The notes: generated from the letters alone by a model not told the origin. Counted from the first letter of the stretch, positions 32,085 through 42,372 are shown. The stretch is DNA of 64,000 nucleotides from Saitoella complicata NRRL Y-17804 (GCF_001661265.1 NW_017567012.1:62001-126000); one strand, 5' to 3'. Program-made: numbers and translations.

Positions 32085-33621
32085 TCAGTTCTTGGTCGCC
32101 AGGCTCACCTCGCCCTTCTGTACACCCAGGCTGTTGGGTATAGTTTCGTCATGATCGCCATGCTCCTCACCGCTCAATGCTTGTGCCAAGCGCTTGAGGC
32201 CCAACATCATCGTCTTCTCGTCCACGGAAAAGGTTACTCTGTACCAGCCATACTCCTCCGTGTAGAAGCTTTCGCCGGTTGCCATATACACGCCCGTATT
32301 AAGTAATTTGTCAGTCAATTTTCGCTCGGCTTCCAGAGAATTATTTGCAGTTGGCATGAACCTTCTCAGATCCACCCAGACGAAGTGACCCGCATTGGAG
32401 GGTTTGTAAGGGATACCGGTTTGTCTTAAGAATTTCGCGCATTTTTCGTAGCTGGCCGCCAATCTTTCTTTGTTTGCTTCAATGAAGGAGTTGAGGTACT
32501 CTTTATCTTCGAGAACTGACCGCCACAGCAGATCAGCGGCAGATGAGATGCCAGGAAACATGGATATCATCGTGCATGACTTCAGCAGAGTCTCATTATG
32601 CTGCGTAATCAGAGCACCAGCTCTCAATCCATTCGCACCGAAATCTTTGCTCATTCCATGTACGGCATGCATTCGACATGGGGAGATGAGACCTTTAGGA
32701 TCAATGGAGAGCACGGAGGTGAACGGGGTCATGTTCGGATTTTCTTTGGTTGGAAACACCGAAAGTGCGTAGATTTCGTCACTTTAACAGAAATGTTAGA
32801 AAAACTCTTCCTCTCGAGACACTCAAGATAGGATGTTTACCTTATAAGGTGCAGGTCGTATTGTTGGCAGAGTTTCATGTATCCCTTCAGCGCTTCACGC
32901 GTGTAGCATTGTCCTGAATCCCGTTCTTAGCAAAACGTGGTTGCAATTCACGGGGGAGCTATTCACCTAAAGGATTGTGTGGGTTGCAAAGCAGTAATAC
33001 ACGTACTTTGATACCTTGCTTCCGAGCATCTAAAATAGCAGCCTCATACTGAGCTACAGCAGCCGTACCGAAAGGATCTGCGCCATGAAGAGGAACAGGC
33101 AATAACTTTGTCCGGGAGCGATTCTGTAGGTCGAAGAAGAAGCCGCCGTACAGTGGCTGACCCACCAGAACGCCGTCACCTTCCTCGCATGTATTGTACG
33201 CAAGAGCGTCTATAATGGCACTGGCGCCCGACATAAGAAGGATGTGCTCCTTTTTAATTGGCGCTATCGGATGAAAGCGTTCGTTGTACATTGTGCTAGT
33301 TCCATTTATGAGTGCATTCGAAGACTTCTGGGCAATAAACACTCACGCAAGAGCCTCCTTCAGCTGCGGTGACCCACCAAAGCCCGCCCCATAAGTTAAT
33401 GCGAAGCTTGTGATGTTGAAGCATTTGTTAAACCTTTCCACAAGATCGGCGTGCATCAAAGTGTTTTCTGCAACCCCAATATTGACAATACCAGTGGGAT
33501 TATCGACTTCATGATATGGATTCGCCATGAGACGCATTGCATTTTTGAATAACGGATTAGGCTTCAAATTGTCAAGTCCTCGCTGGGATACATTCCCTTC
33601 ATGAGAGTTGGGTTCTGTCAT
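32085..33621 (-). CDS. ACC-synthase-like PLP aminotransferase (class I/II fold)
   Basis: Exons 33621-33347, 33295-32967, 32913-32841 and 32781-32085 (introns 51, 53 and 59 nt) give 457 aa. NIGVAENTLMHADLVERF is the N-terminal signature of 1-aminocyclopropane-1-carboxylate synthase-like enzymes. LLMSGASAIIDALAY, LCNPHNPLG (across intron 2), HLISDEIYALSVF (across intron 3) and HGMSKDFGANGLRAG with the Schiff-base Lys complete the PLP site. True ACC synthase converts S-adenosylmethionine to ACC; fungal relatives include both genuine synthases and general aminotransferases. The sequence alone does not decide which. Confidence 0.85.
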
Positions 33622-33918
33622 TTCGCATACAATCTCCGTTCGAAGTTGATATAGGTTCTCGGATGCGGCTCAAGTCCGAATACAAAATCCCAACGATACC
33701 CAATTGCAGCTGCAGTGTAACGAAGACTGTCACGTCATTGAGCAGCCGGTTTCGGGGCAAAAAACATTTGTTTGAAAGATAAAGGGAAACATTCATTTTG
33801 TAACCTACGAAAGAAAGGATCCTAAATCATTTCCAAATGAGAGGTATCACTACAAATATTTGACTGCTCCTCTCTTCGGCTCCCAAGAAAAGGCTCCAAT
33901 TCGTGCAACAGCCAAGGC

Positions 33919-35493
33919 TTATTTGGCACCTGTGTTGCCAAAAGTGACACTCTTGATGACAGTGTACTCGTCCAATCCGTACTTCGAACCCTCGCGGCCG
34001 AAGCCAGACTCCTTGACACCACCGAATGGCGAAACAGCGTCAGAGATGATGGCGCAGTTCACACCCACCATTCCAACTTCCAAAGCCTCGGCGACCCTCC
34101 AGATCCTGTTCACATTGTTACTGTAGAAGTATCCAGCAAGACCAACGTCGGTATCGTTAGCAAGAGCAATGACATCATCTTCGCTCTCGAACTCGAACAG
34201 AGGCGCGACAGCACCAAAGATCTCGTCCTTCGCAATGCGCATGTCGTTGGTCATGCCACCCAAGACGGTGGGGGGCCAGAAGTTCTTGCCCAACTCAGAC
34301 TTCTCACCTCCTGTGAGGACTTTAGCACCCTTAGATGTGGCGTCATCCACGAGCTCCTTGACCTTGGCAACAGCCCTGTCGTGAATAAGAGGACCATGGG
34401 TGGTATCAGGGTCGAATCCGGATCCCAACTTGAATCCGTTTACCTTCTCGACAAACGCCTTGGCGAACTTGTCGTAGATACCCTTCTGGACGTAGATCCT
34501 GTTCGCGCACACACAAGTCTGTCCGGATGCACGGAACTTGCAAGCAATGGCACCTGCAACGGCAAGGTCGATATCGGCATCGTCGAAAACGATGAACGGT
34601 GCGTTTCCTCCGAGCTCGAAGGAGCATTTCTTCATGGTAGACGCAGATTGTTGCATGAGGATCTTACCAACTGCGGTGGAACCGGTGAAGGAGATCTTGC
34701 GTACAGAAGGGTTAGTGGTGAGCTCAAGACCGATGTCCTTGGTGTTCTTCTCGCCAGTGACAATGTTAAAGACACCTGCCGGGAGACCAGCACGGATACC
34801 CAACTCCGCAAGGGCAAGAGCAGAGTATGGGGTCTCGGCTCCAGGCTTACAGACCACAGTGCACCCAGCTGCGATGGCAGCACCGACCTTACGGGTAATC
34901 ATAGCAATGGGGAAGTTCCATGGCGTGATGATTCCGACAACACCAACGGGCTGCTTGAGGGTGATGATGCGGTTGCCCTTGGTAGAGGAAGGAATAACGT
35001 CACCGTACAACCTCACGGCCTCCTCAGCAAACCACTCGAAAAAGGCGCTTCCGTACTTCACCTCGCCCTGGGCCTCCGCCAAGGGCTTGCCGTTTTCCCA
35101 TGTTAAGATCTTGGCCAAGTCATCAGCGTTCTCCATGCAGAGCTGGTGCCACTTCTTCAAAATCGTAGAGCGTTCCCTGGGTGTAGTGTTGCGGAAATCA
35201 GCGAAGGCCTTGCGGGCAGCATCAATGGCTTCGGCAACCTCCTTCCGCGTCATCTCGGGACAGGTGCCGATCTCGGCGTTGTTCACAGGATCGGTGACAG
35301 TAAAGGTTTCTCCGGACTGTGCGTCGGCCCACTGTCCATTGATCAAACCCTGCTGCTTGAACAAGGACTGGTCCTTGAGCTTAGGTGCTTGGTGTGATGA
35401 GACCATTCTGATTGAGAGTCGAGCGTAGTTTTTGGTGATGATCGCAGGACGTTTAGCTGTTGATCTGAGCAAGTAATGAAGTTGCAATGGCAT
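33919..35493 (-). CDS. Succinate-semialdehyde dehydrogenase [NAD(P)+]
   Basis: Intronless, 524 aa. GQWADAQSGETFTVTDP opens the aldehyde dehydrogenase fold; TPWNFPIAMITRKVGAA binds the cofactor, FTGSTAVGKILM is the dinucleotide loop, FELGGNAPFIVFDDADID holds the general-base Glu, and RASGQTCVCANRIYV holds the catalytic Cys of the SSADH family. It oxidises succinate semialdehyde to succinate in the GABA shunt. The first 29 residues (MPLQLHYLLRSTAKRPAIIT...) look like a mitochondrial presequence and a second Met at residue 30 (35406) begins the conserved cytosolic-like form, so two start sites are plausible. Confidence 0.93.
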   Translation of the reverse strand: MPLQLHYLLRSTAKRPAIITKNYARLSIRMVSSHQAPKLKDQSLFKQQGLINGQWADAQSGETFTVTDPVNNAEIGTCPEMTRKEVAEAIDAARKAFADFRNTTPRERSTILKKWHQLCMENADDLAKILTWENGKPLAEAQGEVKYGSAFFEWFAEEAVRLYGDVIPSSTKGNRIITLKQPVGVVGIITPWNFPIAMITRKVGAAIAAGCTVVCKPGAETPYSALALAELGIRAGLPAGVFNIVTGEKNTKDIGLELTTNPSVRKISFTGSTAVGKILMQQSASTMKKCSFELGGNAPFIVFDDADIDLAVAGAIACKFRASGQTCVCANRIYVQKGIYDKFAKAFVEKVNGFKLGSGFDPDTTHGPLIHDRAVAKVKELVDDATSKGAKVLTGGEKSELGKNFWPPTVLGGMTNDMRIAKDEIFGAVAPLFEFESEDDVIALANDTDVGLAGYFYSNNVNRIWRVAEALEVGMVGVNCAIISDAVSPFGGVKESGFGREGSKYGLDEYTVIKSVTFGNTGAK

Positions 35494-35526
35494 AACCTTC
35501 GAGAATTGCGGGTGGAGGGGGGTCTG

Positions 35527-35533
35527 ATTTATA
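35527..35533 (-). promoter_or_regulatory. TATA box of the SSADH gene
   Basis: TATAAAT on the minus strand, only about 35 nt upstream of the first ATG of SSADH. Transcripts starting 30-100 nt downstream would begin on either side of that ATG. Confidence 0.45.
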
Positions 35534-35588
35534 CTCGAGGAGCAGCGTTGGTTGCCGAGTCGTTCCGGCCGTCATTCGAGGCGCACGC

Positions 35589-35597
35589 GGGGGGGGG
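35589..35597. repeat. G9 homopolymer in the SSADH/ISM1 divergent promoter
   Basis: Nine consecutive G followed by ACCCC, between the two divergent starts. A likely site of length variation or sequencing error; also capable of unusual DNA structure. No function shown. Confidence 0.6.
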
Positions 35598-35744
35598 ACC
35601 CCAGAATTGGGACACCCGCGGAAGCAGGTAAGCGGCTGGGCACCGGCACCGGGTGAGGCTGGTGCGTGGCTGAGCTGCTCGCTGAGCCTGTCTACGTTAC
35701 AAGTCCAGTCCAGCTCATTACAACCTCCTCGGGAATATCCGGCG

Positions 35745-38700
35745 ATGGCATCACTGATCCAAAGGGCGGGCATCAGGCTGGCCTCAGCAAAGGCATCGAG
35801 CCAGTATTCAAGCACTTTATGCCTGCCGAAGACTGACTTCCCGTTACGTTCCAATCCTGAAGAGACTGCTGCGAAATACCTGAGGTTATGTACCGACGAC
35901 CTATACGCCTGGCAAAAGGAAAACCTACCGAAAGATTCCCTCTTTGTTCTACATGATGGACCACCGTATGCCAACGGTGATCTACATATCGGCCACGCAT
36001 TGAACCGTATTCTCAAGGACATCATTCTTCGATACCGGATCCTTCAGCGCGATCGTGTCTCCTTCATTCCAGGGTGGGATTGTCATGGTTTGCCAATCGA
36101 ACTCAAAGCGCTTCAGGGTGGTGAAGCTCCAGTCAAGGGTAAGAACGGCTCTCAGACGATCTCGGATGCTGCCGCCAAACCAAAGATGCCCCCTCTTGAG
36201 ATCCGTGCTGCAGCCCGTAAATGGGCTGATGACGCAGTAGCGAAGCAGATGGCGAGCATGAGGGAGTGGGGTGCAATGGCTGAATACCAGAATCACTACC
36301 GAACGATGCATCTCCGTTATGAGCTCAATCAGCTTGACGTGTTCAAGAAGATGGTTAAGAAGGGTTTGATTTACAGGCAGTTCAAGCCTGTATACTGGAG
36401 TCCAAGTTCGAAAACTGCGTTGGCTGAAGCAGAGTTGGAGTACAACGAAGACCACAAGAGCAAGGCTGTATACGTCAAGTTTCCTGTGACTCAACTAGGT
36501 GACCTCGAAGGCGTTGACGGTATCAACAAGGACGCCCTTTCCGCGCTGATTTGGACGACAACACCCTGGACGCTACCGTCAAATCAGGCTGTCGCATTCA
36601 ACCCTGAAATGGACTACACCGTGGTTAACACGCCCAGTCACGGTCAGCTCCTAGTAGCTGAGGCTCGTCTCGAAGCGCTCCTTCCGCTTTTGCCCGAGGG
36701 CACTACCACGACCTCCACTTCCATCCCTGGCACTACGCTTCTTCGCAGTGCCTACACTCATCCTCTTCTTTCAAGCAAGCCGCCGTCGCCTTTCCTGAGC
36801 GGTGACCATGTAACGTCTGATTCCGGTACCGGTCTTGTTCACACCGCGCCCGGTCACGGTATGGAAGATTATTTGGCTTGTAGGTCTCGCGGTATCGAAA
36901 CTTTCTCACCTGTGGATGACGAAGGCAAGTTCACCTCTGAAGCTTTGGACGGTCAATTAACTGGTATGTCCGTACAATACGAGGGAAACAAGGCTGTTGT
37001 GGAGATGCTGAAGTCTAAGGATGTCCTTCTGCATGAAAGCACCTACAAGCACAAATACCCTTACGACTGGCGCACAAAGCAGCCAATTATTCTTCGCGCA
37101 ACAGCCCAGTGGTTCGCTGATCTGACTGGCATTAAGAATGATTCTTTGAATGCTCTGGACTCTGTGCAGATGATCCCAGAAGTCGGAAGGAGCCGTCTCA
37201 CGGCCTTCGTCAAATCCAGAGCGGAGTGGTGTATCTCCCGGCAGCGTGCCTGGGGTGTACCAATTCCCGTCTTGTACAATGTCGAAACGGACGAAGCACT
37301 TCTTACGGATACGAATATTGACCATGTCGTGAGCATCTTGAAGGAGAAGGGTATGGACGCCTGGTGGTCAGAAACCGATGACGAGGTGTTCGTAGCGCCT
37401 GAGTATCGTAAGGAGGGACAGAAATGGAGACGTGGTTATGAGACAATGGACGTTTGGTTCGACAGTGGCACAAGCTGGGGTGTAGTTGAGGATCAGGTGG
37501 GGAAGCGCGACGGAAAGCCTGTTGCAGATCTGTACCTTGAAGGTTCAGATCAGCATCGCGGATGGTTCCAGTCATCGCTTCTCACTCACATCGCTGCTTC
37601 CGACGCAACTACGCCTGTCGCGCCGTTCAGCACTGTGTTGACTCACGGTTTCGTCCTAGATCAGAAGAACCGTAAGATGTCCAAGTCTATCGGTAACGTT
37701 GTTGATCCGAACGTGATCATCAAAGGTGGAACAGACAAGAACAAAGAACCCAGACTTGGTGTTGATGTCCTCCGTCTGTGGGTAGCCAGTAGTGAGTTTA
37801 CGAAGGATATCTCCATCGGAAAGGAGATTTTGGGCCACGTTACCGAAGGTGTGCGCAAGATTCGGACGACTGCGCGATTCTTGTTGGGAAATCTTAATGA
37901 TTGGGATGGAAAGGAAGTAGCGTATGACGAACTTACATCAATTGACAAGTTCGCGTTGCTTCGTTTGAGCAAAATTGAGAAGGAAATTAGGGAAAACTAC
38001 GAGCAATTTGCGTTCAACAAAGGTACGTGTTCTTTTCAAGAATGCACATTCCCTTGAGCATGCTAACAAGTTCTAGCTACACATTCCCTGCTCAGCTACA
38101 CGAACGCTGACTTGTCGGCTTTCTACTTCGACGTTGTCAAAGATCGCCTGTATGCAGACGCACCCAACAGCCTCAGCAGACGTTCCGTCCAGACGGTTCT
38201 ATACCACGTAAGTGAACATTTCATAGATTTCATCTTGACACGCGTTACTGATCATGGCATCAGATTCTCCGTGTCTATCTCGCAGCGTTGAGTCCTCTAA
38301 TTCCAACCTTTGCAGAGGAAGTTTGGGCGAATGCTGGAAATATTATCAACCCCGACTCCAACAGTATCTTTCAGGTCGGGTGGTGCGAAACGAGGAAGGA
38401 ATGGGATGTGGCTTCACTTGCCAAAGATTACGAAATGTTGGCTGATGTAAGAACATCTGTGGGGCTTGCTGTGGAGAAGGCCCGCAAGAACAAGCATATC
38501 CGCACTGCCTTGCAAGCCGAGGTGGAGTTGGTCGTTGAGAATGGTTCTCAAGCGGAGACTTTCTTGAAGAAATATGGTAAGTTTGTGGTCATCTCGTCAT
38601 GGTCGTTGCACTAATACTATACCTAGCCGATGAACTGTCGTGTCTGTTCATTACCTCAGGCGCTAACATTACAACCGAGCTGAAACATGCAGAAGGTTGG

Positions 38701-38847
38701 GAAGAAAAGGAGACTCTGAACATTCTTGGAAATCAGGTTCTCGCAGTGGTGCGACAAGCTTCTCGTGAGAAGTGCGTACGATGTTGGGTATACAGTGCAG
38801 AATCGGAGGGAGGAATTTGCAAGCGCTGCAACTCCGTGGTGCGCTAA
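35745..38847 (+). CDS. ISM1: Isoleucyl-tRNA synthetase, mitochondrial (Ism1 type)
   Basis: Exons 35745-38022, 38077-38207, 38264-38576 and 38627-38847 (introns 50-56 nt) give 980 aa. The basic leader (MASLIQRAGIRLASAKASSQ) suits import into mitochondria. DGPPYANGDLHIGHALN contains the HIGH motif (residues 81-84) and KNRKMSKSIGNV the KMSKS motif (about 645). The editing domain carries TTTPWTLPSNQAVAF and SGTGLVHTAPGHG. The C-terminus has two Cys pairs (CVRCWVY and CKRC), the zinc site of bacterial-type IleRS, as expected for an organellar enzyme. It shares a 251-nt divergent promoter with SSADH. The upstream in-frame ATG at 35607 lies before the presequence and is less likely. Confidence 0.93.
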
Positions 38848-39226
38848 ACATGAAGAAGTTGAAGGGTTGTCCTTACTGGCTATGAAACGACACTGATGCC
38901 CATGGTCACTCTAACAAAAAACTGAAGGCGTAGCCACAGATTTTGATACAAGTGTCTACGAAAGATTCTCATCAGTGAATCTATATCATTCAAATTGCAT
39001 GAAGCCAGTGTGTGATTTCCACATCGTATCAGTGTTTTGCAACGACTACTTGCTTGGTAGAAATGAATCGCATGGTTCCGTAAGTTCGCAGATATCATGG
39101 ATGACCAGATCCTGCTGATCCATGGTTTTTCGATAACAGGCATACCACATATTTCAGTCAGCAAAAACCATGATATTCCACGATACAAAGTGGGCAATCC
39201 GTTATCTGATTCTGGATAATCCACAA

Positions 39227-39518
39227 TAGGGGTAGTCAAACTTGGTAGATTTTAAGCAAGATTAGATTATAAGCGAAATTATGATTTTTCAGGTTTGACC
39301 GCCCCTACATGTGCTATGCTTGATTATTCTAGAATCCCCACTTTTTATTACCCAAAACGTATGATCTGCTTATAATTTGATGATTTTCTTTTTTACACGC
39401 ACTCAACTTTGAGGTAGCAAAAATGATTCATGTTGGGGCCTGGTTTAGCGCGATACTATGACAAGAAGCGATTATAACTCAAGTGGATCACTTCTTACCA
39501 AGGCTTGACTACTCCCAA
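39227..39518. mobile_element. MITE-like element with imperfect terminal inverted repeats
   Basis: About 292 bp. The left end TAGGGGTAGTCAAACTTGG and the reverse complement of the right end TTGGGAGTAGTCAAGCCTTGG are inverted copies with a few mismatches. A further inverted copy of the left end, reading TAGGGGCGGTCAAACCTG on the minus strand, ends at 39306, so an 80-bp foldback (39227-39306) may be nested in or joined to the larger element. No coding capacity. Both ends abut AAT. Diverged ends suggest an old insertion. Confidence 0.6.
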
Positions 39519-39611
39519 TGAGATTGGGTTCAATCCCATCCCAGAAAAAATCATGAATTAAGCGTAGTTTTTCCGAGGTGCGCGCGTAATCCACGACCGA
39601 ATGATGGAGTA

Positions 39612-40003
39612 GTCTGGGATTAGACATGGATTACGCAGTCTCCCATGAATTACTATCCTGACAGTAATTTCGGACAAAATCGCACATACATGACATCATG
39701 TATGTTGATCATGTCTACATATGGCAGGAAGCTCCTCTGGTTCAAATACATGAACACTGTTGTGTATAGCAAGCATTCAAGGTTCTCGAGGCATATAGGT
39801 GTTATGTTCACAACTTTTCCAGATATTTTACAGCAATCTTTTCTTTGACAGCGATCCATAATTTTACCGGGGATTGTGATTCATGACACTGTTTCTGAGC
39901 TTGTTTCATGATGATGGCAAGGAATTTAATCCACAATTTTGTCTGGGATTTCTGACAAGATAGTAATCCATGACAGAGTAGGTAAACCACGACTACCCAA
40001 GAT
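39612..40003. mobile_element. Inverted-repeat element, about 392 bp
   Basis: The ends are long imperfect inverted repeats. The best part pairs 39644-39682 with 39934-39972 (39 nt, 31 matching by eye), and weaker pairing extends outward to 39612 and 40003. Short open frames inside have no recognisable protein. The body recurs in opposite orientation at about 41,417-41,640. The size, lack of coding and long inverted ends are typical of non-autonomous DNA transposon derivatives. Divergence of roughly 20 percent between ends indicates age. Confidence 0.6.
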
Positions 40004-40304
40004 GAATCCACGATTGTGACGTGGATTACGCACTTGCTAAGAGCATTCGGGTTAAATACATGACCTTTGAATTCCTAGGGCATTTCAGACAATTGCAACT
40101 CACACCCAGCTGACCTTTCAAGTGTATTGTTGCCCAGACACATCTTTTGTCACAAAAGACTCAAGATTTTCAGAGCACCTTGTAGTGAGCTATGAGAATG
40201 CAGGTAGACTCCTAGAAATCAATTTTGGGGGAAGCCCGAAGTAATCAGGCGCTATCATAGAAAATTCATGGCAGATATCATGGGATTTCCACGAAGATAA
40301 ACCG

Positions 40305-40335
40305 GGAATTTTCGTGAGCAAAAGTCTCACGTTCC
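40305..40335 (+). repeat. Direct repeat, left copy, flanking a gene fragment
   Basis: About 31 nt, ending AAAGTCTCACGTTCC, repeated with 4-5 differences at 41128-41159. The pair brackets the GC-richer segment with the captured-looking reading frame. Confidence 0.65.
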
Positions 40336-40345
40336 CTGAAATGCA

Positions 40346-40711
40346 TTGACCCTACGTCGAGCAGGGCTGGCTCCAACGAAGAGCCACTTGCATCCACAGC
40401 TACTTACGTCCCCCATCGCCAACTCTACTCGAGCCCCTGACCCGACACCAGCTTCACCTTACAATCGTGCTCCTCAGCCAACGCCTGCCTCTCCCCCACC
40501 TCAACCTCAACGAACCGTCAAAAGGACCTATGCTTCACTGCGACAGCAACAAGCTGCGAAACCATCGCCTCTGGGAGAATCACATCGTGCGAATGTTGGA
40601 GCTCAGAAGGACCGTGTCAAGAGGTTCACTGCGGAGAGGAACGCAAGTCGTGCTAAGATCCTTTCGCAGTCTCAGCAGAAGTTCCAGGTCAATGACGCCT
40701 TTGACGATTGA
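40346..40711 (+). pseudogene. Captured gene fragment in the repeat island
   Basis: A 121-codon frame, clearly higher in GC and coding-like than its surroundings. It is Pro/Ala/Ser-rich at first (PTPASPYNRAPQPTPASPPP), then basic and helical (TYASLRQQQAAKPSPLGESH; KDRVKRFTAERNASRAKIL), ending VNDAFDD and a stop. It reads like the C-terminal end of a nuclear protein, but I do not recognise the family. It begins abruptly 10 nt after a repeat and lacks a convincing start or promoter, so I call it a fragment moved here with the repeats rather than a working gene. Confidence 0.4.
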
Positions 40712-41021
40712 GAAGTTCGGAGCTGGTGAGTAGGATTGGCGAGGAGAGCGGAGGACGTTGGGGTCGTTGTCATGGATGGAGAAGCCGTGCGTCGATGGAG
40801 TTCGAAGTCGTGCGTTGGTTGCCGTGGATTCAAGTCGTTGCTGGAGGGAGGAGCCGTGCGTTGACGGAGGTCGAGGTCGTTGTTGTTGGTGGGGGTACCG
40901 GTTGAGGTCGTTGTTGCAGGGGTTGTGCGTTGAGTGAAGGCGGCCAGGAGCTCGGAGGAGGTGGGCGTAGCATGGGTCTACCATTATGTATCGTTAGGGA
41001 ACGCAGTTCAGGTAATATACT

Positions 41022-41087
41022 CGCTCATGGAACTTACAGAACCCGCTCATGGAACTTACAGAACCCGCTCATGGAAATTGGAACTTG
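41022..41087 (+). repeat. 22-bp tandem repeat, three units
   Basis: Unit CGCTCATGGAACTTACAGAAC plus one C: exact at 41022-41043 and 41044-41065, degenerate at 41066-41087. A related word (CTTGCTTCTGGTTTT) is repeated just downstream. Confidence 0.75.
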
Positions 41088-41127
41088 CTTCTGGTTTTTC
41101 CACGACTTGCTTCTGGTTTTCGCTTCT

Positions 41128-41159
41128 GGAATTTCCATGAGGAAAAAGTCTCACGTTCC
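41128..41159 (+). repeat. Direct repeat, right copy
   Basis: Right-hand partner of 40305-40335, sharing the exact 16 nt AAAAGTCTCACGTTCC. The variant TGGAATTTCCATGAG recurs immediately downstream at about 41166-41180. Confidence 0.65.
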
Positions 41160-41386
41160 AGAACATGGAATTTCCATGAGCAGGTCTGAATTGAAAACCA
41201 GAACTGGCAGGTCCGTAGGGGTGTAGTGGTGGTAAATCATATGAAAAATTCTACTTTCAAGACGAATTGTCAATTTAGATTGTGCCCCGAATATCACACT
41301 AACTCGAACAACTCTATTCGTGATACTGGATAATTTTATTCGTGTTTTGTAATCGTGTTTGGTAGAATTCGGGGGTCTCGTAGGGT

Positions 41387-41700
41387 CTGGGATGACACAG
41401 GGATTACGCACTCCATTGTGGGTTACTATACTGGCAGAAATCCCAGACAGAATCATGGATTACGATCCTTGACATTATCATGGAATAAACCCCCAAAAAA
41501 TGTCATGGATTACAATTCCAGATAAAATCATGGATCACTGCCAAAGAAAAGTTGCAGCAAAATACCTCAGAAATTGTAGAAATAACATTTATATGCCTTG
41601 AGATATATTTGGGAACTTGCTATACACCACTGTTCTCATGGGTCTCCATCAGCAGCAAAGCTCAAGGCCAGGTATGGATGATGTTGCTTGTACATCATCG
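41387..41700. mobile_element. Diverged inverted copy of the 39.6-40.0 kb element
   Basis: From about 41417 the sequence follows the reverse complement of 39972-39740 at roughly 70 percent identity by eye: shared landmarks are AGAAATCCCAGACA, AAAATCATGGATC and TATATGCCT(T/C)GAG. Its left border (GTCTGGGAT...GGATTACGCA) matches the left border of the other copy in direct orientation, as expected if both carry inverted ends. The right end is not recognisable beyond about 41700, so the copy is truncated or badly decayed. Confidence 0.55.
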
Positions 41701-41947
41701 AGCAGTTGCTTACATGCTAAGGTATAAGACCATAGTTATTGCTACTGTAGCTCTATTATGCTACTCATAATACAATGTGTTTACCTAGTAATCTCGTTTT
41801 TTTGTCCTGATCATAATGCATTTTCCCACCATTTCTCTAGGACTAGATCAGATTTCATCGTAAATTATGCTTCATTATATCGCGGATTATACTGAACAAA
41901 ATCGTGGTTTGTGAAATCCAGAATACGATTGTGAATTCATTCACAAT

Positions 41948-42330
41948 GGGGGTAGTCAATCCTCTACAAAAAATAATCACTTAAGTTTTAATCGCGCGGT
42001 TGCCATGGCTACTATGCATAAACATCGATTATTTTTACGAGAACGACGGGCAGGGTCGTAAAAATAATCGCTTAAAAAAATCGCCTAGGGCGAGCGGATG
42101 CGCCCAATTAGGAAATTCATGCAGATGTCACTCAGGGTCTGCGCATGATCTGCGTAGCCACGTTGCTCAGCCTGTCTCGAGGCAAACTCACCACCATGGG
42201 TATTCACGTGAGCATGCCTGCTGAAAAAATAATCTGTCTATGTTTTGTAAGGGTTGGTCAGACCTTAGCGTATTATCCCCTGGATTATAATCTCATTCGC
42301 TGTAAATTTTGTAGAGGATTGACTACCCCC
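41948..42330. mobile_element. MITE with perfect 24-bp terminal inverted repeats
   Basis: 383 bp bounded by GGGGGTAGTCAATCCTCTAC followed by AAAA at the left and its exact reverse complement at the right (42307-42330). The GGGGTAGTC core matches the end of the 39,227 element, so the two belong together. Inside, 42026-42040 and 42056-42070 are a perfect 15-bp inverted repeat with a 15-nt GC-rich loop, and AAAATAATC(A/G)CTTAA occurs twice in direct orientation (about 41,970 and 42,061). No coding capacity. Intact ends suggest recent movement compared with its neighbours. AAT borders both ends, a possible 3-bp target duplication. Confidence 0.8.
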
Positions 42331-42336
42331 AATACA

Positions 42337-42372
42337 AATCATGGATTAAACGGGATTTTGTAATCCATGATT
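42337..42372. repeat. 12-bp perfect palindromic pair next to the MITE
   Basis: AATCATGGATTA and TAATCCATGATT separated by 12 nt. The same half-site is scattered through the island on both strands. Further on, GATTGTGACGTGGATTAC at 42439-42456 is identical to 40012-40029. Confidence 0.65.

Noticed and set aside
39441-39545. tRNA-like A and B boxes (TGGTTTAGCGCG ... GGGTTCAATCCC)
   Set aside because: No 7-bp acceptor stem can be formed, the T stem has a mismatch and the boxes straddle the end of an inverted-repeat element. Not a tRNA and not a supported SINE.
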